Source: Moringa oleifera | Lineage: Eukaryota; Streptophyta; Magnoliopsida; Brassicales; Moringaceae | Reading direction: 5' to 3' | DNA length: 64,000 nt | Assembly: GCA_021397835.1 (NCBI GenBank) | Contig: JAJFZO010000094.1 | Coordinates: forward strand, 6,300,001-6,364,000 | Shown here: positions 41,701 to 53,799 of the stretch, piece after piece | Numbering within the stretch: position 1 is the stretch's first letter | Layout: the number at the start of each line of letters is the position of its first letter | Made by a program: the position numbers and the translations under genes | Notes under the pieces: generated by a model | What the model saw: only the letters and a program-made list of their open reading frames with translations | The model's database searches: none | What the model was told of the DNA's origin: nothing

Positions 41701-41860
41701 TTATTCAATCGCTTGGTTTTTTTTTCAATGTTTTCATAAATAAATTAAATTCTTGACAATAAATAAAAAGAAATAACTATTATTTTATTATATAAACACA
41801 GTTGTACGTCTTGAAATAAACAAACAACAGCATTAAAACATTTATGAAGAAAAGCTTGAT
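38750..41860. other. AT-rich intergenic DNA with part of a decayed repeat array
   Basis: Mostly AT-rich sequence with near-palindromic AAATTT-type runs around 40560-41100. Its only organised content is a remnant of the defensin-like unit near 40.3 kb and the flank related to it up to about 41.35 kb. Confidence 0.6.
40281..40325 (-). pseudogene. Relic of defensin-like exon 1 (copy A)
   Basis: On the minus strand this stretch resembles codons 5-15 of the intact peptide gene at 42.1 kb, but has lost the start codon and gained a stop. The sequence upstream of it on the minus strand (about 40326-41350) resembles the upstream region of the intact gene, including an AATGTTGAAA-type stretch after TTTAAAGTCAA. 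No cysteine-rich exon follows. Confidence 0.5.
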
Positions 41861-42177
41861 TTAAATGCAACAACATTTTCCTCCACCTGCAGGTTTAGGC
41901 ATGCACAGCCCTGAAGAAAAAGGGGGGCTTTGCATCCCGCACTTTTCACTACAACCGTCGTTGGTTTTACAATCGCCGGCGAAGCTACAGTCGCTATCCG
42001 ACTCACCGTTTACTTTTCCTGAGATTCATAAACGCGTACTCAAGGGATCAGAAAACTGTAAACAAGATCCTATAATGACAAGAAACAAAGAGGAGAGATT
42101 GAATTACCGACGAATTGAGCTGTGAGAAGAAGGCAGAGAAAGAGAAGAAGAGGTAATTGAAGCTTCGATGACGCCAT
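41861..42177 (-). CDS. Defensin-like secreted cysteine-rich peptide
   Basis: Two exons, 42177-42108 and 42018-41861, with an 89-bp GT/AG intron, give 75 residues. Exon 1 encodes a textbook signal peptide: MASSK, then a core of nine leucines with F, C and T, ending near TAQFVG. Exon 2 encodes an acidic linker and a mature peptide of about 45 residues with eight cysteines, at 34, 40, 46, 50, 62, 72, 73 and 74. The pattern is C-x5-C-x5-C-x3-C-x11-C-x9-CCC. A signal-peptide exon plus one Cys-rich exon, with CxxxC and a C-terminal CxC, is the usual design of plant defensin-like (DEFL/LCR) genes. Likely role: secreted antimicrobial or signalling peptide; that is family-level inference. Decayed copies lie on both sides. 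Expression unknown. Confidence 0.75.
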
Positions 42178-42805
42178 TGCTATCAAGTTCTTGCATAAAT
42201 GAGTTGTTTTTTTTGACCTAAGGAATGATAGAGAATTGTTTGATTAATTAATTATATTTTTGAAGTCAACAAAGTCAAATATTGTTTGCTGCTTTAAATG
42301 TTGAAATGGTAAGATATCCTAGAAGGAAATATCTATCATATTCTTAATTTTTTTTATTTATATTTTGTTAAAAAAATTAAATAAACAGTTAATTAATTAA
42401 TATATAGAGATTGATTAAAAAAATATTCACCCTTTTGCTTCATAAAATTTTAATTTCTTATATATATTGCCATAAAATTTTGATAGATATAATTACCATA
42501 TATAGATAAAGTTTTGTAATATGATTGATTTAAGCGTCATAAAAGAAAGAATAATGTGTTACAATTTTTTTTTATTAAATATTCTAAGTTATGATAATAA
42601 TTTAGAATACATAAAGTAAATTAAATTATTAAAATTACTATTTTCATGTTATATCGATATATTTTTTATTGATTTTATTTTATTTTATTTTAATCGTGTC
42701 AGCTTTACTGTTCGATATGAATCTTGAAGATGTATCTCTTAGTGTGAGCTGAATTTTGAAAAAATCTCTTGAATATCGATCAAACCTAAAATAAATTTGG
42801 GATTA

Positions 42806-42852
42806 CCAAAGAGAAAGAGAAAAAAAGGCAATTGAAACTTTGGTGATGCCAT
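42806..42852 (-). pseudogene. Relic of defensin-like exon 1 (copy C)
   Basis: Minus-strand ATG at 42852 opens MASPKFQLPFFLFLF, clearly related to the signal peptide of the intact gene. It then breaks off before the Leu-Thr-Ala-Gln end and has no cysteine-rich exon behind it. Upstream flanking sequence (to about 43.7 kb) also matches that of the intact gene. A dead duplicate. Confidence 0.7.
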
Positions 42853-44047
42853 TGCTTTCAATTTTTATATGAATAAGTTGTTCGTATAATCAAAAGAAAA
42901 TGATATTTATAATGATCATATGATAACAAATATGATATTTTTAAAGTTAATACAATAATTAAAAAAATAAAATTACTATTTATTGTTGTAGATGTTGAAA
43001 TGTAAAATATATCCAAACAAAGCAACATTTATATAAGATTGTTTCCGAAGTATTAGATTTTTTTTTTGTTTGGTCAAAATACATGTTAAGGTTGATCAAA
43101 ATAAAAAAAGGTAAATATAAATTTTGAATTATATTTATTTTGTAATAAAATTTTAATTTATCAATGAATTTAATTTAATTTTAATTTAAATAAATCTAAA
43201 AAAATTAAGAATATTTTCGTTATCGAAATACTTAAAAATATTTAAATAAATTATTCTCTTTATGTTTGTTTATACCTCAAATTTAAATAATTTTTATTAA
43301 TAATTTATTTTTAATAAATTTTTAATAATATAAATTAAAAAAATATTTTTAATATTTTAAATTTTTTATAGTAATTTAAATATTTTTTATATTTTTAAAA
43401 ATTTTAAATCAAAATTTGTTTTAGTAAAATCTTAATTTGAATATTTTTTAATTTTTAATAAAATTTATATTAAACTAAATTAAAGAATCAAATATACAAT
43501 TATATTTATCCAATTGTATTTTTTGTTTTTAATCTTTACTTAATGACTATTAGTGAGACTAAAATATAATAAAAAATTATGACGTGTAATAATACATAGC
43601 TCAAGTGTATCACTAAAAAAAAAATAGATTCTTTTACTTATAGTGCTATAAAGTTAATGGATATGATTACCATGGAGAATTTGTGAGAAAGAGGTCCTAA
43701 TCAATCCAAGTGGTCTTGATGATACAAAAATCAGACAAAAACTACCTATTAGACTAATTAATTTTTTTTATCAACAGTTTAATCTAATAACTTATTACAT
43801 TAAAAAAAAATGGTTACGTTTTATTAATTGTGATGTGCATGAAATTTCTTTACTATTGCATAGTCTTTGTTTTTTCTATTCTTGTTTTCCTATTAATTGT
43901 TTGTTTACGATAACAAATAGTAGCAAAGGACCAATCAAGGGTGGTTCACCTACGGAAGAATAAAAACAACAATCAAATCTCGGATTCTTTTAAGACTTCA
44001 AATCTGGAACTAGTGGGTTTGGCTCTGAAATCTCGAATTCCCCGAAT
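42853..44047. other. AT-rich spacer before the p24 gene
   Basis: Contains the copy C upstream flank and the promoter region of the p24 gene. No other gene seen. Confidence 0.6.
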
Positions 44048-47000
44048 ATGGGCAGCCGAAGAATGTCTGAGATAAACCTTATTTCCATTTTGATAGTAGG
44101 ATTAGTGTCAACAACAGCACAATCAATGAGGTTCGATCTGCAATCAGGGAATACGAAGTGCATATCGGAGGATATAAAGACCAATGCAATGACTGTGGGC
44201 AAGTACAGCATCGTCAATCCGAACGACGGACACCCTTTGCCTGATACCCACAAGCTCACTGTCAGGGTATGCCCCATTTTCGTTTCCCTTCAAAGCAATA
44301 ACTTTGCTTTTACGTGATGCATGTGCACTTACAATGTTTTTTTTCTTTTTTTTTTCCTCGTCTTCTTTAGTGTGAATTTTTGCCATTTGGGTCCTTTTCT
44401 TATTTGATATCTAAGTTTCTTTTTCTGGAGCTTAAGCTTGGAGATTAAGGTAGTAATTAAATCGAAACTTTGTGAGGTAAGATTACAATATGGATAGAAA
44501 CTGATACTGGAAATGTTTGAATTTCAAGCTTTCACGAGCGTTGGTCTACTTTGTTGTAAAGCATAATCTTGTTTGTGTTATTTAAAATTGTATGAGTGGT
44601 TAGGATTTTGGGTAATTATACTGTTGTTGTAGAGCCTGTTCTTTGAGTCTGCTGTTTGGAGAATTCATGTAGAGAATGAAATGGAAATTAACCCTAAAGC
44701 AAATGCTTGACACAATATGGGTATGAGAAATTGGTCACAAAGTGTGTATGCATGTTGAAAGTTCTGAACTTAATCCTTCCTGTTGGTTGTTTTTCTTTTA
44801 CTTCTTCTTATGTTAGAGGTTTGGTTTGAATGACTGATTTGATGAAATGGGGTGTCATGTTGTTATAGGTGACTTCACCTCATGGGAACAATTATCACTA
44901 TGGGGATCACGTGGAATCAGGGAATTTTGCATATACCGCTGCTGAGGGTGGTGACTATACTACTTGCTTTTGGGCACCTGATCACAGGCCTGCGGCAACA
45001 TTGACTATTGATTTTGAATGGAAAACTGGTGTTGCTGCTAAGGATTGGTCTAAGGTTGCTAAGAAAGGGCAGATTGAAGTAAGTAACTTTTTATCACATA
45101 AAGGACTGTTGATTTTAACTTGTTAGGAGACAGGAGTCAATTTGCTGGTTACTTCAATCTATTGTTGTTATTAGATCTAAGTGCCTATTGCACCACCTTT
45201 TGTGAAACTATGATAATTCATAATGATTATACTGCACCTACCTCTTTGTTCGATTTGGTTTATTGCTGTGCTTTTGTGTACGAATGGATAGTTATTTTAG
45301 TTTAATTACATGTGTATTAGTCTGCCGGAGAAGGATTGTTCTTATTTGGGTATATGAAGTTTTCTGTTTTATGAATGTTATTGTTTTGAAATTTTTGTTG
45401 TAGCCCCATATGGCCATACATTTTCCTTGGTATATACAAATAATGGGTGAGAGCACAAAATTTTTTTGGAGCTGTGAAGATATTAAATCAGCAGGCCACA
45501 TGAAACATTCTTCATAGAGGCTCTTAGTGCAAATAAGGGGAGCTCTACTTTAGCCATTTCTCTATATTCAAAGTTCTCTATGGATAAAGGAAGATAGGGA
45601 GGTGAGCATAGTTAAGTAGGAAAATTATAGATTTTGTTTGAAATTGTTTGTTCAGTAATTATGATTCACTTGTACACCATGTATTTGAAAATGGTCAGGA
45701 TGGACATACAGCCTACTTTGGCAGTCTGTGGTTGGTTTTCTTTCCTCTCTATAAGTGGTTTGTCTACAAACTATCCAAAATGGGAAGGAAGGCAGAAGAT
45801 GTAGTTCACTAGTGGTGCTTTGAAGATAGTTTTGTTCTTTCATGCTGATCTTTTGTCTTGTCCCCTTCCCTACCCTTGCCTCTTGCCTGCTGACCATAAA
45901 AAGAGAAAGTAAAAAAAAAAAAAAAAACAACTAAGGAGATGGATATGGTGGGCAATGCACCATTGAGAAATGCATTGGTTGTCAAAAGGGAGGAGTTGCA
46001 ATGTCTTTTGCCTGGTAAAATCCATTTCTGAATTCCCAGGCAACAATTTAGATATTGTAGTTGGAATTTTGGGTTCACTTTAATAAAATCTGTTATATAT
46101 GGTCTGGCAATCTCAATTGGATTCCATTCTGGTTGGTAAATTGTAAAGCAGACTCCACTTTCCTTCCATTTTATCATGCTTATTATCTTACTAATGTCGA
46201 TTTATTGGGCCACTGTGTGTCATAAAGTTGTCGGAAATCTTTTGTACATGGGTGGCATCCCCTTGGTGTTTTAATATAATGCTAACTTTATTTCTGATAA
46301 AAAAATAAAGTTGTTGGAAATAGTGAAGTCAAAAAGTTAATAGTCTGGTTTCATTAGCAATCTCCTGGTTGTTCCGTTGCCTTCATGAGATATAAATAAT
46401 TCATAACATCGTCTGTTCTTGACCTAAGCAATCATGTTAAGACTATGCAACTTTTTCTCTGGTTTTACTCGCATGATTTCTTATGATCACCATGGATGGT
46501 TGTGTGATTTTTGCCAAAGGTTGGTGGTCGCTGACTTGTCTGCACTAAGAGAAAACCATGAGTCTTTATACATAATTCACAGCGTTGGCACATGAGAAGA
46601 TGGTCTAATTGTTCCTTTTCACTGAGTATCCTTATAATTTATGTCGACTGAATTCTGATTTGCTCAAAACTAGCATATTCTCTGGCAAAGAGATGGATAA
46701 CTGTCTAATCTTCCAAGATTATTGTGTTTGTCGTTCATTACTATTTCACCTGGTTATCATTGTTATCATATAAAGATTTAATCTATGAAACCAAAAGCGA
46801 TTGCCTTGGATCTTCCATAGGGGAATTGAATTTGATATTCTTGGTTGGTGTCTTGTTTCTTCTGTTGTTTAAAAGATGATGGAACTTGAGTTGAAGAAGT
46901 TATATGACAAAGTCACATCCATTCATGAGGAGATGTTTTATCTTCGTGAGAGGTACTTTCTGCCATATTCTGTCTTCCTTCTTATTTTCAGGGAAGCTTG

Positions 47001-47225
47001 AGATTTCTCTAAGAGAGATGAGGTACTGTTATCATATCTGATGTTCTTCTGGTTTTCTCTTATTTTTCTTGGTGTTACAGAGAGGCAGAGATGCAGCTAC
47101 TCAACCGATCCACAAATTCTAAAATGGCCACCTTCAGTTTCTTCTCACTCATAATATGCTTATCGGTGGTGGGTTTGCAACTATGGCATCTGAAGACGTT
47201 CTTTGAGAGGAAGAAGCTCCTCTAG
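44048..47225 (+). CDS. p24 family protein (emp24/GOLD domain), delta subfamily
   Basis: Exons 44048-44266, 44869-45078, 46876-46952 and 47081-47225 give 216 residues, the usual p24 size. p24 proteins are cargo receptors cycling between ER and Golgi in COPI and COPII vesicles. A signal peptide covers about residues 1-25, starting at the first ATG; a second ATG five codons on would also serve. A GOLD domain follows, ending near residue 125. Then comes a coiled coil (ELELKKLYDKVTSIHEEMFYLRER), one membrane segment (SFFSLIICLSVVGLQLW), and a short cytosolic tail, LKTFFERKKLL. The tail has the FF motif and a C-terminal dilysine (KKxx) for COPI return to the ER. Intron 2 is 1.8 kb with nothing recognisable inside. 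Confidence 0.93.
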
Positions 47226-47713
47226 ATTCGCTTGGACTGCTTTAACTGATATATCGTTCCCCTGTCACTCTTCTGTGTTGCTAGTTAAAGGCTTACCAAT
47301 TGTATTCCTTTCAATATTGTTTAGGATATCAACTTTTCCGTGCTCTCTGCTGCAACCCAATTTATAGGACTCCTTACCATTTTTGTCTCGGCTCAGAATT
47401 TTTCTTGTGACTCCGAGAAAGTTGGTTTCTCATTTGTTTCTCAGTCTGGGTTTATTGCTTGTAAACAGCAACCCAAGTTCATGATATATCAACCATAATG
47501 AATTGGGTATTTAGTTAAGGTGTTTAAAATGTACTAGCAACAGAAGAAACCCTGATGGATAAGAACACTTGGTTACTACACAAAGAATCAGAGATTGTCT
47601 TCTGGGATCGGAAATTAACAGTTAAAGCAATGAGATTTCTGCTGACAAGCCACTTTCACGAGTTCACTGAAAGAGGAAGGCACTAAAGGAAGCAACTAGT
47701 AACACAAGGAGGG

Positions 47714-49186
47714 ATGCAAGCCAATGCTAAGGCGCTTGCAGCCACTCTTGCTTCCATGGCCGAGACCTGCCTCTCCATGCAATTTCTCAAACAAATCCAT
47801 GCCAAGGCAATCTGTACAGGCCTCCACATTCACTCTATTGTCCTAGGCAAGATTCTGCGATTTGTAGCAGTCTCTCCTGCTGGCGATTTGCAGTATGCTC
47901 ACCGCCTGTTTGATCAAATTCCTCAACGAAACACCTTCTTCTATAATATCCTCATTCGTGGGTACTCTAAGAGCTTTGCGCCTTCACTTTCAGTTCATTT
48001 ATTCAATCAGATGAGGCAAAATTGTGTTGACCCAGATGGGTTTACTTTCACATTCTTGCTTAAAGCACGGTCGAGGATGAAAATGAACTTGCATGTGATG
48101 ATGGATTCGGATGAGATACATGGGATGGTGGTGAAGTTTGGGTTTTCTTCATATTTGTATGTACAAAATGGATTGATTCACTTGTATGCAGTGAAGGAGA
48201 TTCCTGCAGCAGCACAGAGGGTGTTTGATGAGGCTGTTGATGTGGATGTTGTTTCGTGGTCTGGGTTGGTTGTGGCATATACCAAGGCAGGAAAATTAGA
48301 ACTTGCAAGGTGGGTGTTTGATGAGATGCCGGAGAGAGATGTGGTTTCTTGGACTGCCATGGTCTCTGGCTACTCACAAGCTAAGCGTTCGAGGGAGGCA
48401 CTGGAATTGTTCGGAGAGATGAAGCATGCCGGGGTGAGACCAGATGAAGTCACCATGGTCAGTGTGATATCTGCTTGTACTGATCTAGGTGATATACAAA
48501 CAGGGTTAAGCGTACACCGTTACATAGATGAAAATGGATTTGGGTGGATGATTTCACTCTGCAATGCATTGATTGCCATGTACGGGAAGTGTGGATGCAT
48601 GGATCAGGCATGGCAAGTCTTCAATAGCATGACTAGGAGGAGCTTGATTACTTGGAACTCCATGATCTCTGCTTGTGCAACCCAAGGAAATGCAGAAGAT
48701 GCCTTCAAGTTGTTTAGTTGCATGCAGAACTCCCGAATTTTGCCAGATGCAGTGACATTTCTTGCTCTTTTAATTGCATGTACACACAAGGGATGGCTAG
48801 ATGAAGGATATAAATTGTTTGCAAGCATGCAGAAGGATTATGGTATTCCTGCTGGTGTTGAGCATTATGGATGCATGGTAGATATGTTAGGCAGGGCAGG
48901 GCAGCTGGAGAAGGCATACGAATTAATCACCAGCATGCCCGTGCCTGGCAATGACATTGTTTGGGGAGCTCTGCTTGCGGCTTGCAGAACCTACGGAGAT
49001 GTGAAAATGGGAGAGAGGGTTGTGAAGAAGCTGCTAGAGTTGAAGCCGGATGAAGGAGGGTACTACATTCTCCTTCGTGATACTTATGTCGCTGCGGGCC
49101 AAACTGTGGAAGCTAACGAGATTAGGCAAACCATGACAGCCAGTGGAGCAAGAAAGACTCCCGGATGTAGCTGGGTTGGAGAATGA
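47714..49186 (+). CDS. Pentatricopeptide repeat protein, PLS class with E-type end
   Basis: A single exon of 490 residues, as usual for plant PPR genes. Degenerate 31-36-residue repeats run almost end to end. Clear ones include DVVSWSGLVVAYTKAGKLELARWVFDEMPER, split here only by eye, then DVVSWTAMVSGY, SLITWNSMISACATQG and HYGCMVDMLGRAGQ. The alternation of long, short and standard repeats marks the PLS class. The end (IVWGALLAACRTYGD to KTPGCSWVGE) is an E motif; there is no DYW deaminase domain. Family members bind organellar RNA, often for C-to-U editing with a partner deaminase in mitochondria or plastids. The target cannot be told. The first residues are not a strong transit peptide. Confidence 0.92.
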   Translation: MQANAKALAATLASMAETCLSMQFLKQIHAKAICTGLHIHSIVLGKILRFVAVSPAGDLQYAHRLFDQIPQRNTFFYNILIRGYSKSFAPSLSVHLFNQMRQNCVDPDGFTFTFLLKARSRMKMNLHVMMDSDEIHGMVVKFGFSSYLYVQNGLIHLYAVKEIPAAAQRVFDEAVDVDVVSWSGLVVAYTKAGKLELARWVFDEMPERDVVSWTAMVSGYSQAKRSREALELFGEMKHAGVRPDEVTMVSVISACTDLGDIQTGLSVHRYIDENGFGWMISLCNALIAMYGKCGCMDQAWQVFNSMTRRSLITWNSMISACATQGNAEDAFKLFSCMQNSRILPDAVTFLALLIACTHKGWLDEGYKLFASMQKDYGIPAGVEHYGCMVDMLGRAGQLEKAYELITSMPVPGNDIVWGALLAACRTYGDVKMGERVVKKLLELKPDEGGYYILLRDTYVAAGQTVEANEIRQTMTASGARKTPGCSWVGE

Positions 49187-49893
49187 ATCATAGAACCAGT
49201 ACATCATTTGCATGTAGAAGGGCAAAGACTGAGATTCTGCCTGAAAGATCAGCTGTAGCTCCCCAGTGTATTAAGCAACCTAAATACCCATTGCAGCATT
49301 CATTCATTCAATCTTACCAGTTGTATGGCTCTGTACACAAGGTGCACTATCGCTTAGCTTGAAACTTTGAATTTGATTTTGCTTTATCATTTCAGCTCAT
49401 ATTATAAGTGTCTCTTGCCACAAGTGCAATCACCCCTAAAGATGAGCAACCATCAAGGGCTATCTTTGCATTAACACTAATAAAAATCATTTCCCATTTC
49501 TCAAATAGCATTTTCCACAACACTCACATTAATGTTGCTAAAGAGAAAATTTAATCCAATGGACTTCAAATCGGGTTCTTCAAAATGCAAAAGGTTAGAT
49601 ATGCCAAGATGCAGATTAAAGAGAAGAGAACAGGTAGAAAATAAAGACACGAGTAAACTCAACAGATGATGCAAGGCATCACATTAGCAACAGCCAATGG
49701 TTCACAACGATAACACCAAGACCCAAAAGTTTAGGGTTTTATTACAGCACAATAGGAGAATACACTCAAGTTTATAGCTCTTTATGGTTTTAGAATACTC
49801 ATGCAGTATCACCCAAAGGAGTTATGCCTCAACCCATTATTTAGTAAGTAATAATGGCATGAACTCCATTCACAGATCAACCTTCATTTTTGA
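49187..49893. other. Convergent spacer between PPR and PLDRP1-like genes
   Basis: Both flanking genes end here, so it should hold the two 3' untranslated regions. Nothing else seen. Confidence 0.6.
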
Positions 49894-51769
49894 TCACTCA
49901 TCATCATAGTGCCTGTGGTGGTGATGCTTATGGTGGCGATGCTTCTTCTCCTCGTCATTGTCAGAGTCATCACCACCCTGCAATTCATTAATGATCAAAA
50001 AGATTAGTATCAAATCAATTACAACATAAAAAGATTAACATGTTTCTTCTCCACAACTTTTCATGCTTAGAAGTCATTCATACGTCACTTGCAATTGATC
50101 CAAGAATACACTTCTTTTTTTATCAGAATTGAACCAAGAAATACAAGCCACAAATAGTAGCTATGTAGCCACTAGTCTTAAGTATGGATGTGAACTAAGT
50201 TCCATGAGCTTCTGGTCACCCAAGGAACTCGAATTCTTTAACATAGTTATGCAGGGCAAGTATAGACAGAAATTTAAAAGCTGAGCATATCTTAGTTTAG
50301 GTTATAACCTAAGCATCTATATTCGATGCAAAGCACTATAAACCAGTCCAATTCCCCGAGATAATCTAACATCATCACAGGAATCAATCATAATTTGCTA
50401 TCGGTACCGTTGGATGTATATATATACCAGAGGGAGGGATACCACAATAATTTGCTCAGTGAAATATACAAACAGAAAACTCGTGAAATCCCTATAAATG
50501 CAATGCAAAAGATACAAAAAATCTTGGTTGAATAAAATCATAACAAACAAGTACAATAGGGAATAAAGAGAAAGAAAACAAAGTATAACACTTTCACTTT
50601 ATAATTCACCAAGCTACAATTAAACAAAGGAACATATAACCATGAGGATCAAAGAAATGATAGCATGTTGCCAACTACAAAATATGCAAACATTAGGTTT
50701 TTTTGTTTAGGAAGAATGCACAAATTAAACATTTAAAGATAATGTCCAAAATGAATTAAAGTAATGATTTGCTTACATATTTCTTGCGGCCATAGCTGTC
50801 TTCCCCACCACCATAGCCAGACTTGTGCCTCTCTTCATCAACATCATCACGCCTGCCATAGCTTGGCCTCCTGTACCCTTCTTCTTCCTCAGATCTCCCA
50901 TAACTTGGCCTATCATAAGCTGGCCTTCCATATTCCTCCCCTTCTTCACTTGGCCTACCATAGCTTGGCTTCCTGTACCCTTCTTCCTCCTCAGATCTCC
51001 CATAACTTGGCCGACCATAAGCCGGCCTCCCATATTCCTCCCCTTCTTCACTAGGCCTTTCGAATTCACTCCTTCCACCATAAACCTGCGGCTTTCTCCC
51101 GTACCCGGACTCCCCTGCGTAGCCGCTCCCATATTCAGATTCAGTCTTCCCCCCATATCCGGACCCATATTCAGACTGGGTTCTTCCTTCATATCCAGAT
51201 CCATACTCCGACTCGGTCCTCCCCCCATAGCCGGATCCTGGTGTCTCATACTCAGGTTTCCGACCATAACCAGATCCGTATTCCGATGCAGGCTCTTCAT
51301 ATTCGGGCCTGCGGCGATACCCAGATCCATAGCCGGACTCCTGTGATTCCACTTCCGGCCTCCTGCCATACCCACCAGAGCCATAACCGGCCTCCGATCC
51401 ATACTCAGGCCTGCTCTGGGACCCACCATAACCCGGTTCCGGCCTGGCTCCATACTCCCCTCCCACGTGGGCCCCACCTCCAGGAGTGAACCCATAAGCG
51501 GGTCCTGGTCTAGGCTTGGGCCGAGCGTAGCTACTGTACTCCGTCGCGAGGGCATCGTCTGCATAGGCAGATGGCTCGGCATAGGAGGTGTACTCTGGGC
51601 GCTCGTAATCGAAGGGATCATCCAATGCCGAGGAGATCGGGTAGCAGGTATCCTCTGACGGCGGTAGAGGGCGGCCGTAGGTAAGGACTAAGTCGTAGCC
51701 TCCACCGTACGGCGTCGGATCATACTCGTCGAATTCAACGGCTTCCTCCTCCCTCGAGTAGTAAGGCAT
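49894..51769 (-). CDS. PLDRP1: Tyr/Gly-rich PLDRP1-like protein (At5g39570 type)
   Basis: Exons 51769-50777 and 49977-49894 give 358 residues; the 799-bp intron has phase 0. The start is the ATG of MPYYSREEE, the conserved beginning, and not the upstream ATG eight codons earlier. Residues 1-95 are the conserved part: DEYDPTPYGGGYDLVLTYGRPLPPS, then TCYPISS and EYSSYARPKPRPGP. About 230 residues of disordered YGSGYGG, EYGR and EEEEGYRRPSYG repeats follow. The second exon encodes an acidic then His/Lys/Arg-rich tail ending YDDE. The Arabidopsis relative is reported as regulated by phospholipase D alpha 1 and phosphatidic acid in drought responses; that link is from memory. No catalytic domain. 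Composition suggests a phase-separating or RNA-associated disordered protein, as inference. Confidence 0.85.
50861..51064 (-). repeat. 102-bp tandem duplication inside the PLDRP1-like exon
   Basis: Two in-frame copies of a 34-residue unit beginning RPSEEGEEYGRPAY. They differ at few positions, for example Gly versus Asp after PAY and Lys versus Arg before PSYG. The close match at DNA level suggests a recent slippage or unequal crossing-over event. Confidence 0.8.
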
Positions 51770-53799
51770 CTTTGTTGGCAAACACGACCACACTCACTCT
51801 TCCGGTTTTTGGGATCTCGAAATGGAGCAACGGATAACGCTTTTGTTCGGCTTTATAGTTGACATTCAATGGGGGAGAAAACGGTATCGTTTGGGAGAGT
51901 TCGAAGACGCGAAACGATGCGTTGTAAGGCGGGGAGCATCAAAGTCAAACATAAACATAAAGCTATAGATGAAATCCTTGTCAAGGACAATGGTGGACCT
52001 CACTACTAATTGAACGCGGGAATGGACTTGCCGACGGAAAAAGTAAAATAAAATAATAGAAAGTGGCCACGTTTTATTGAAAAAAAGAATTAATTTATGA
52101 AGTTGCATATTTGCTTATATATTGTAATTTATAATTATTAAATAAACTTAAAAAATTGAAGTACGTAATTTTTAATTAAATTTTCATATGTAATTTTATT
52201 TAAGTTAATTTTTTAATATTTTAAAATAAATAATTAAAAATTATATATAACACTTTTAATTTAATAAATTTTTAAATATAAAAAATTATTGAATAAATAT
52301 TTTATGAAAATTTGAATTTTTTATATTATCAATCAAATTTCTGTATTTAAAAAATAATAAATCTAGTTAAAATTTATCAATTTGACTTAAATTAAATTTA
52401 TTAAAAAAATTAAAAATAAAATTAATAAAATTAAAAATTTTATACAATAAATTTTGATTTAAAAATTTTTTAAAATATAAAAAATTATTCAGAACAATGT
52501 CATAAAAAATTTTTAAAATTTTTAAGTATTAAATATATATATATATTAAATTTACACTATAAAATTTTTTAAAAAATCAAAAGAAAATAGATCTTACATA
52601 AAAAAAATTCAAATTTAAAAGTAAACCTGAAATAAACTGAATAATTCATCTGAATTATTTTAAAATATTTTAACAATAAAAATATATTTAATTTTTTTAT
52701 AATTATTTGAATTAAAGTCTAATTTTTATTAAATTAGTAGATTAAGATTTGATTTGTTATTTTTTAAATACAAAAGTTTGATTGAGTAATATGGGATAAA
52801 TATGAAGATTTTATAACATTTTTATTCAAAAATATTTAGGCTATATTTGATAAATAATTTTTTTAAAAAATTAAATATTAATATATTTTTTAAAATAAAA
52901 ATTTTATTAAAAATTATATAAATAAAAAATTATTTAAATTTAAAAGATAAATTCTAATTGAAGTGTAATTTATTGATAACAGCAAATATTTACAATTATT
53001 TCACTTGTACATTATAATTTAAATTGAAAATAAATATAAAAAATCTTAAAATTTATACATTTGTTATTCAAACTTTCGTTTTAATTTTTTAAATTATGTA
53101 TTTAAATTTTTAATTTGAGTTAATTAGAATTTTATCAAAAAAATTTAAAATTTAAGGATACTAAAATTACAGATCTAATGATCAAATTACTATCACAATT
53201 TTTTAAAAAATTTTATAATACATATATATTTTATAATTTTATGTTATTAAAATTATTTAATTTTTTTACTAAATTGTCTTATGATTTATATATATATTAT
53301 AATAAACAAGACATGATCTTTTATCTGTTATCATTTTTTTGGTAAGAGTATCCCTTAATAAGAATAAATATATCCTACATTTTTATTGGAAAATTATATT
53401 AATATTAAAAAATAACACAAATAGTAATGAACATGGTTAATCAGAACCCACACAATGTCAAAGAGGGTAAAGTAGAGCTATTAAGAAGCAAAGAACACAA
53501 GGAAACTAAGAGAGATTGCCGAAGAGGAGCTGCCAAGCTTCCACACTACAGAAACAGCACATGGTACAGCAGGGGAGGGGACACCTGCACTGAACTCCGA
53601 CTGCAAAACAAAAGCCAAGATTCTGCCGTGCCTGCATAAGAACAAGACAAAATTAAAATGCACAAGCACGCCTAGATTCTCTGCGTGTTGTTTCCGCTAT
53701 CGATCTCATCGCCCATTATATACACAATCAACATTCTCTTTGCATACATCAGTGCACGTATGCAGTCTTGTATACGGGAGAGAGAGGTTAATTTTGTGA
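51770..53799. other. Divergent promoter region between PLDRP1-like and PME31
   Basis: The two genes point away from each other with 2.0 kb between start codons. The middle (about 52080-53420) is extremely AT-rich and holds no gene. A 70-codon ORF at 53427-53639 shows no family resemblance. Confidence 0.6.

Noticed and set aside
50825..51346. Long plus-strand and other-frame ORFs opposite the PLDRP1-like exon
   Set aside because: They are shadows of a repetitive, codon-biased exon.
53427..53639. 70-codon ORF upstream of PME31
   Set aside because: No family resemblance, no signal peptide, and it lies in a probable promoter.
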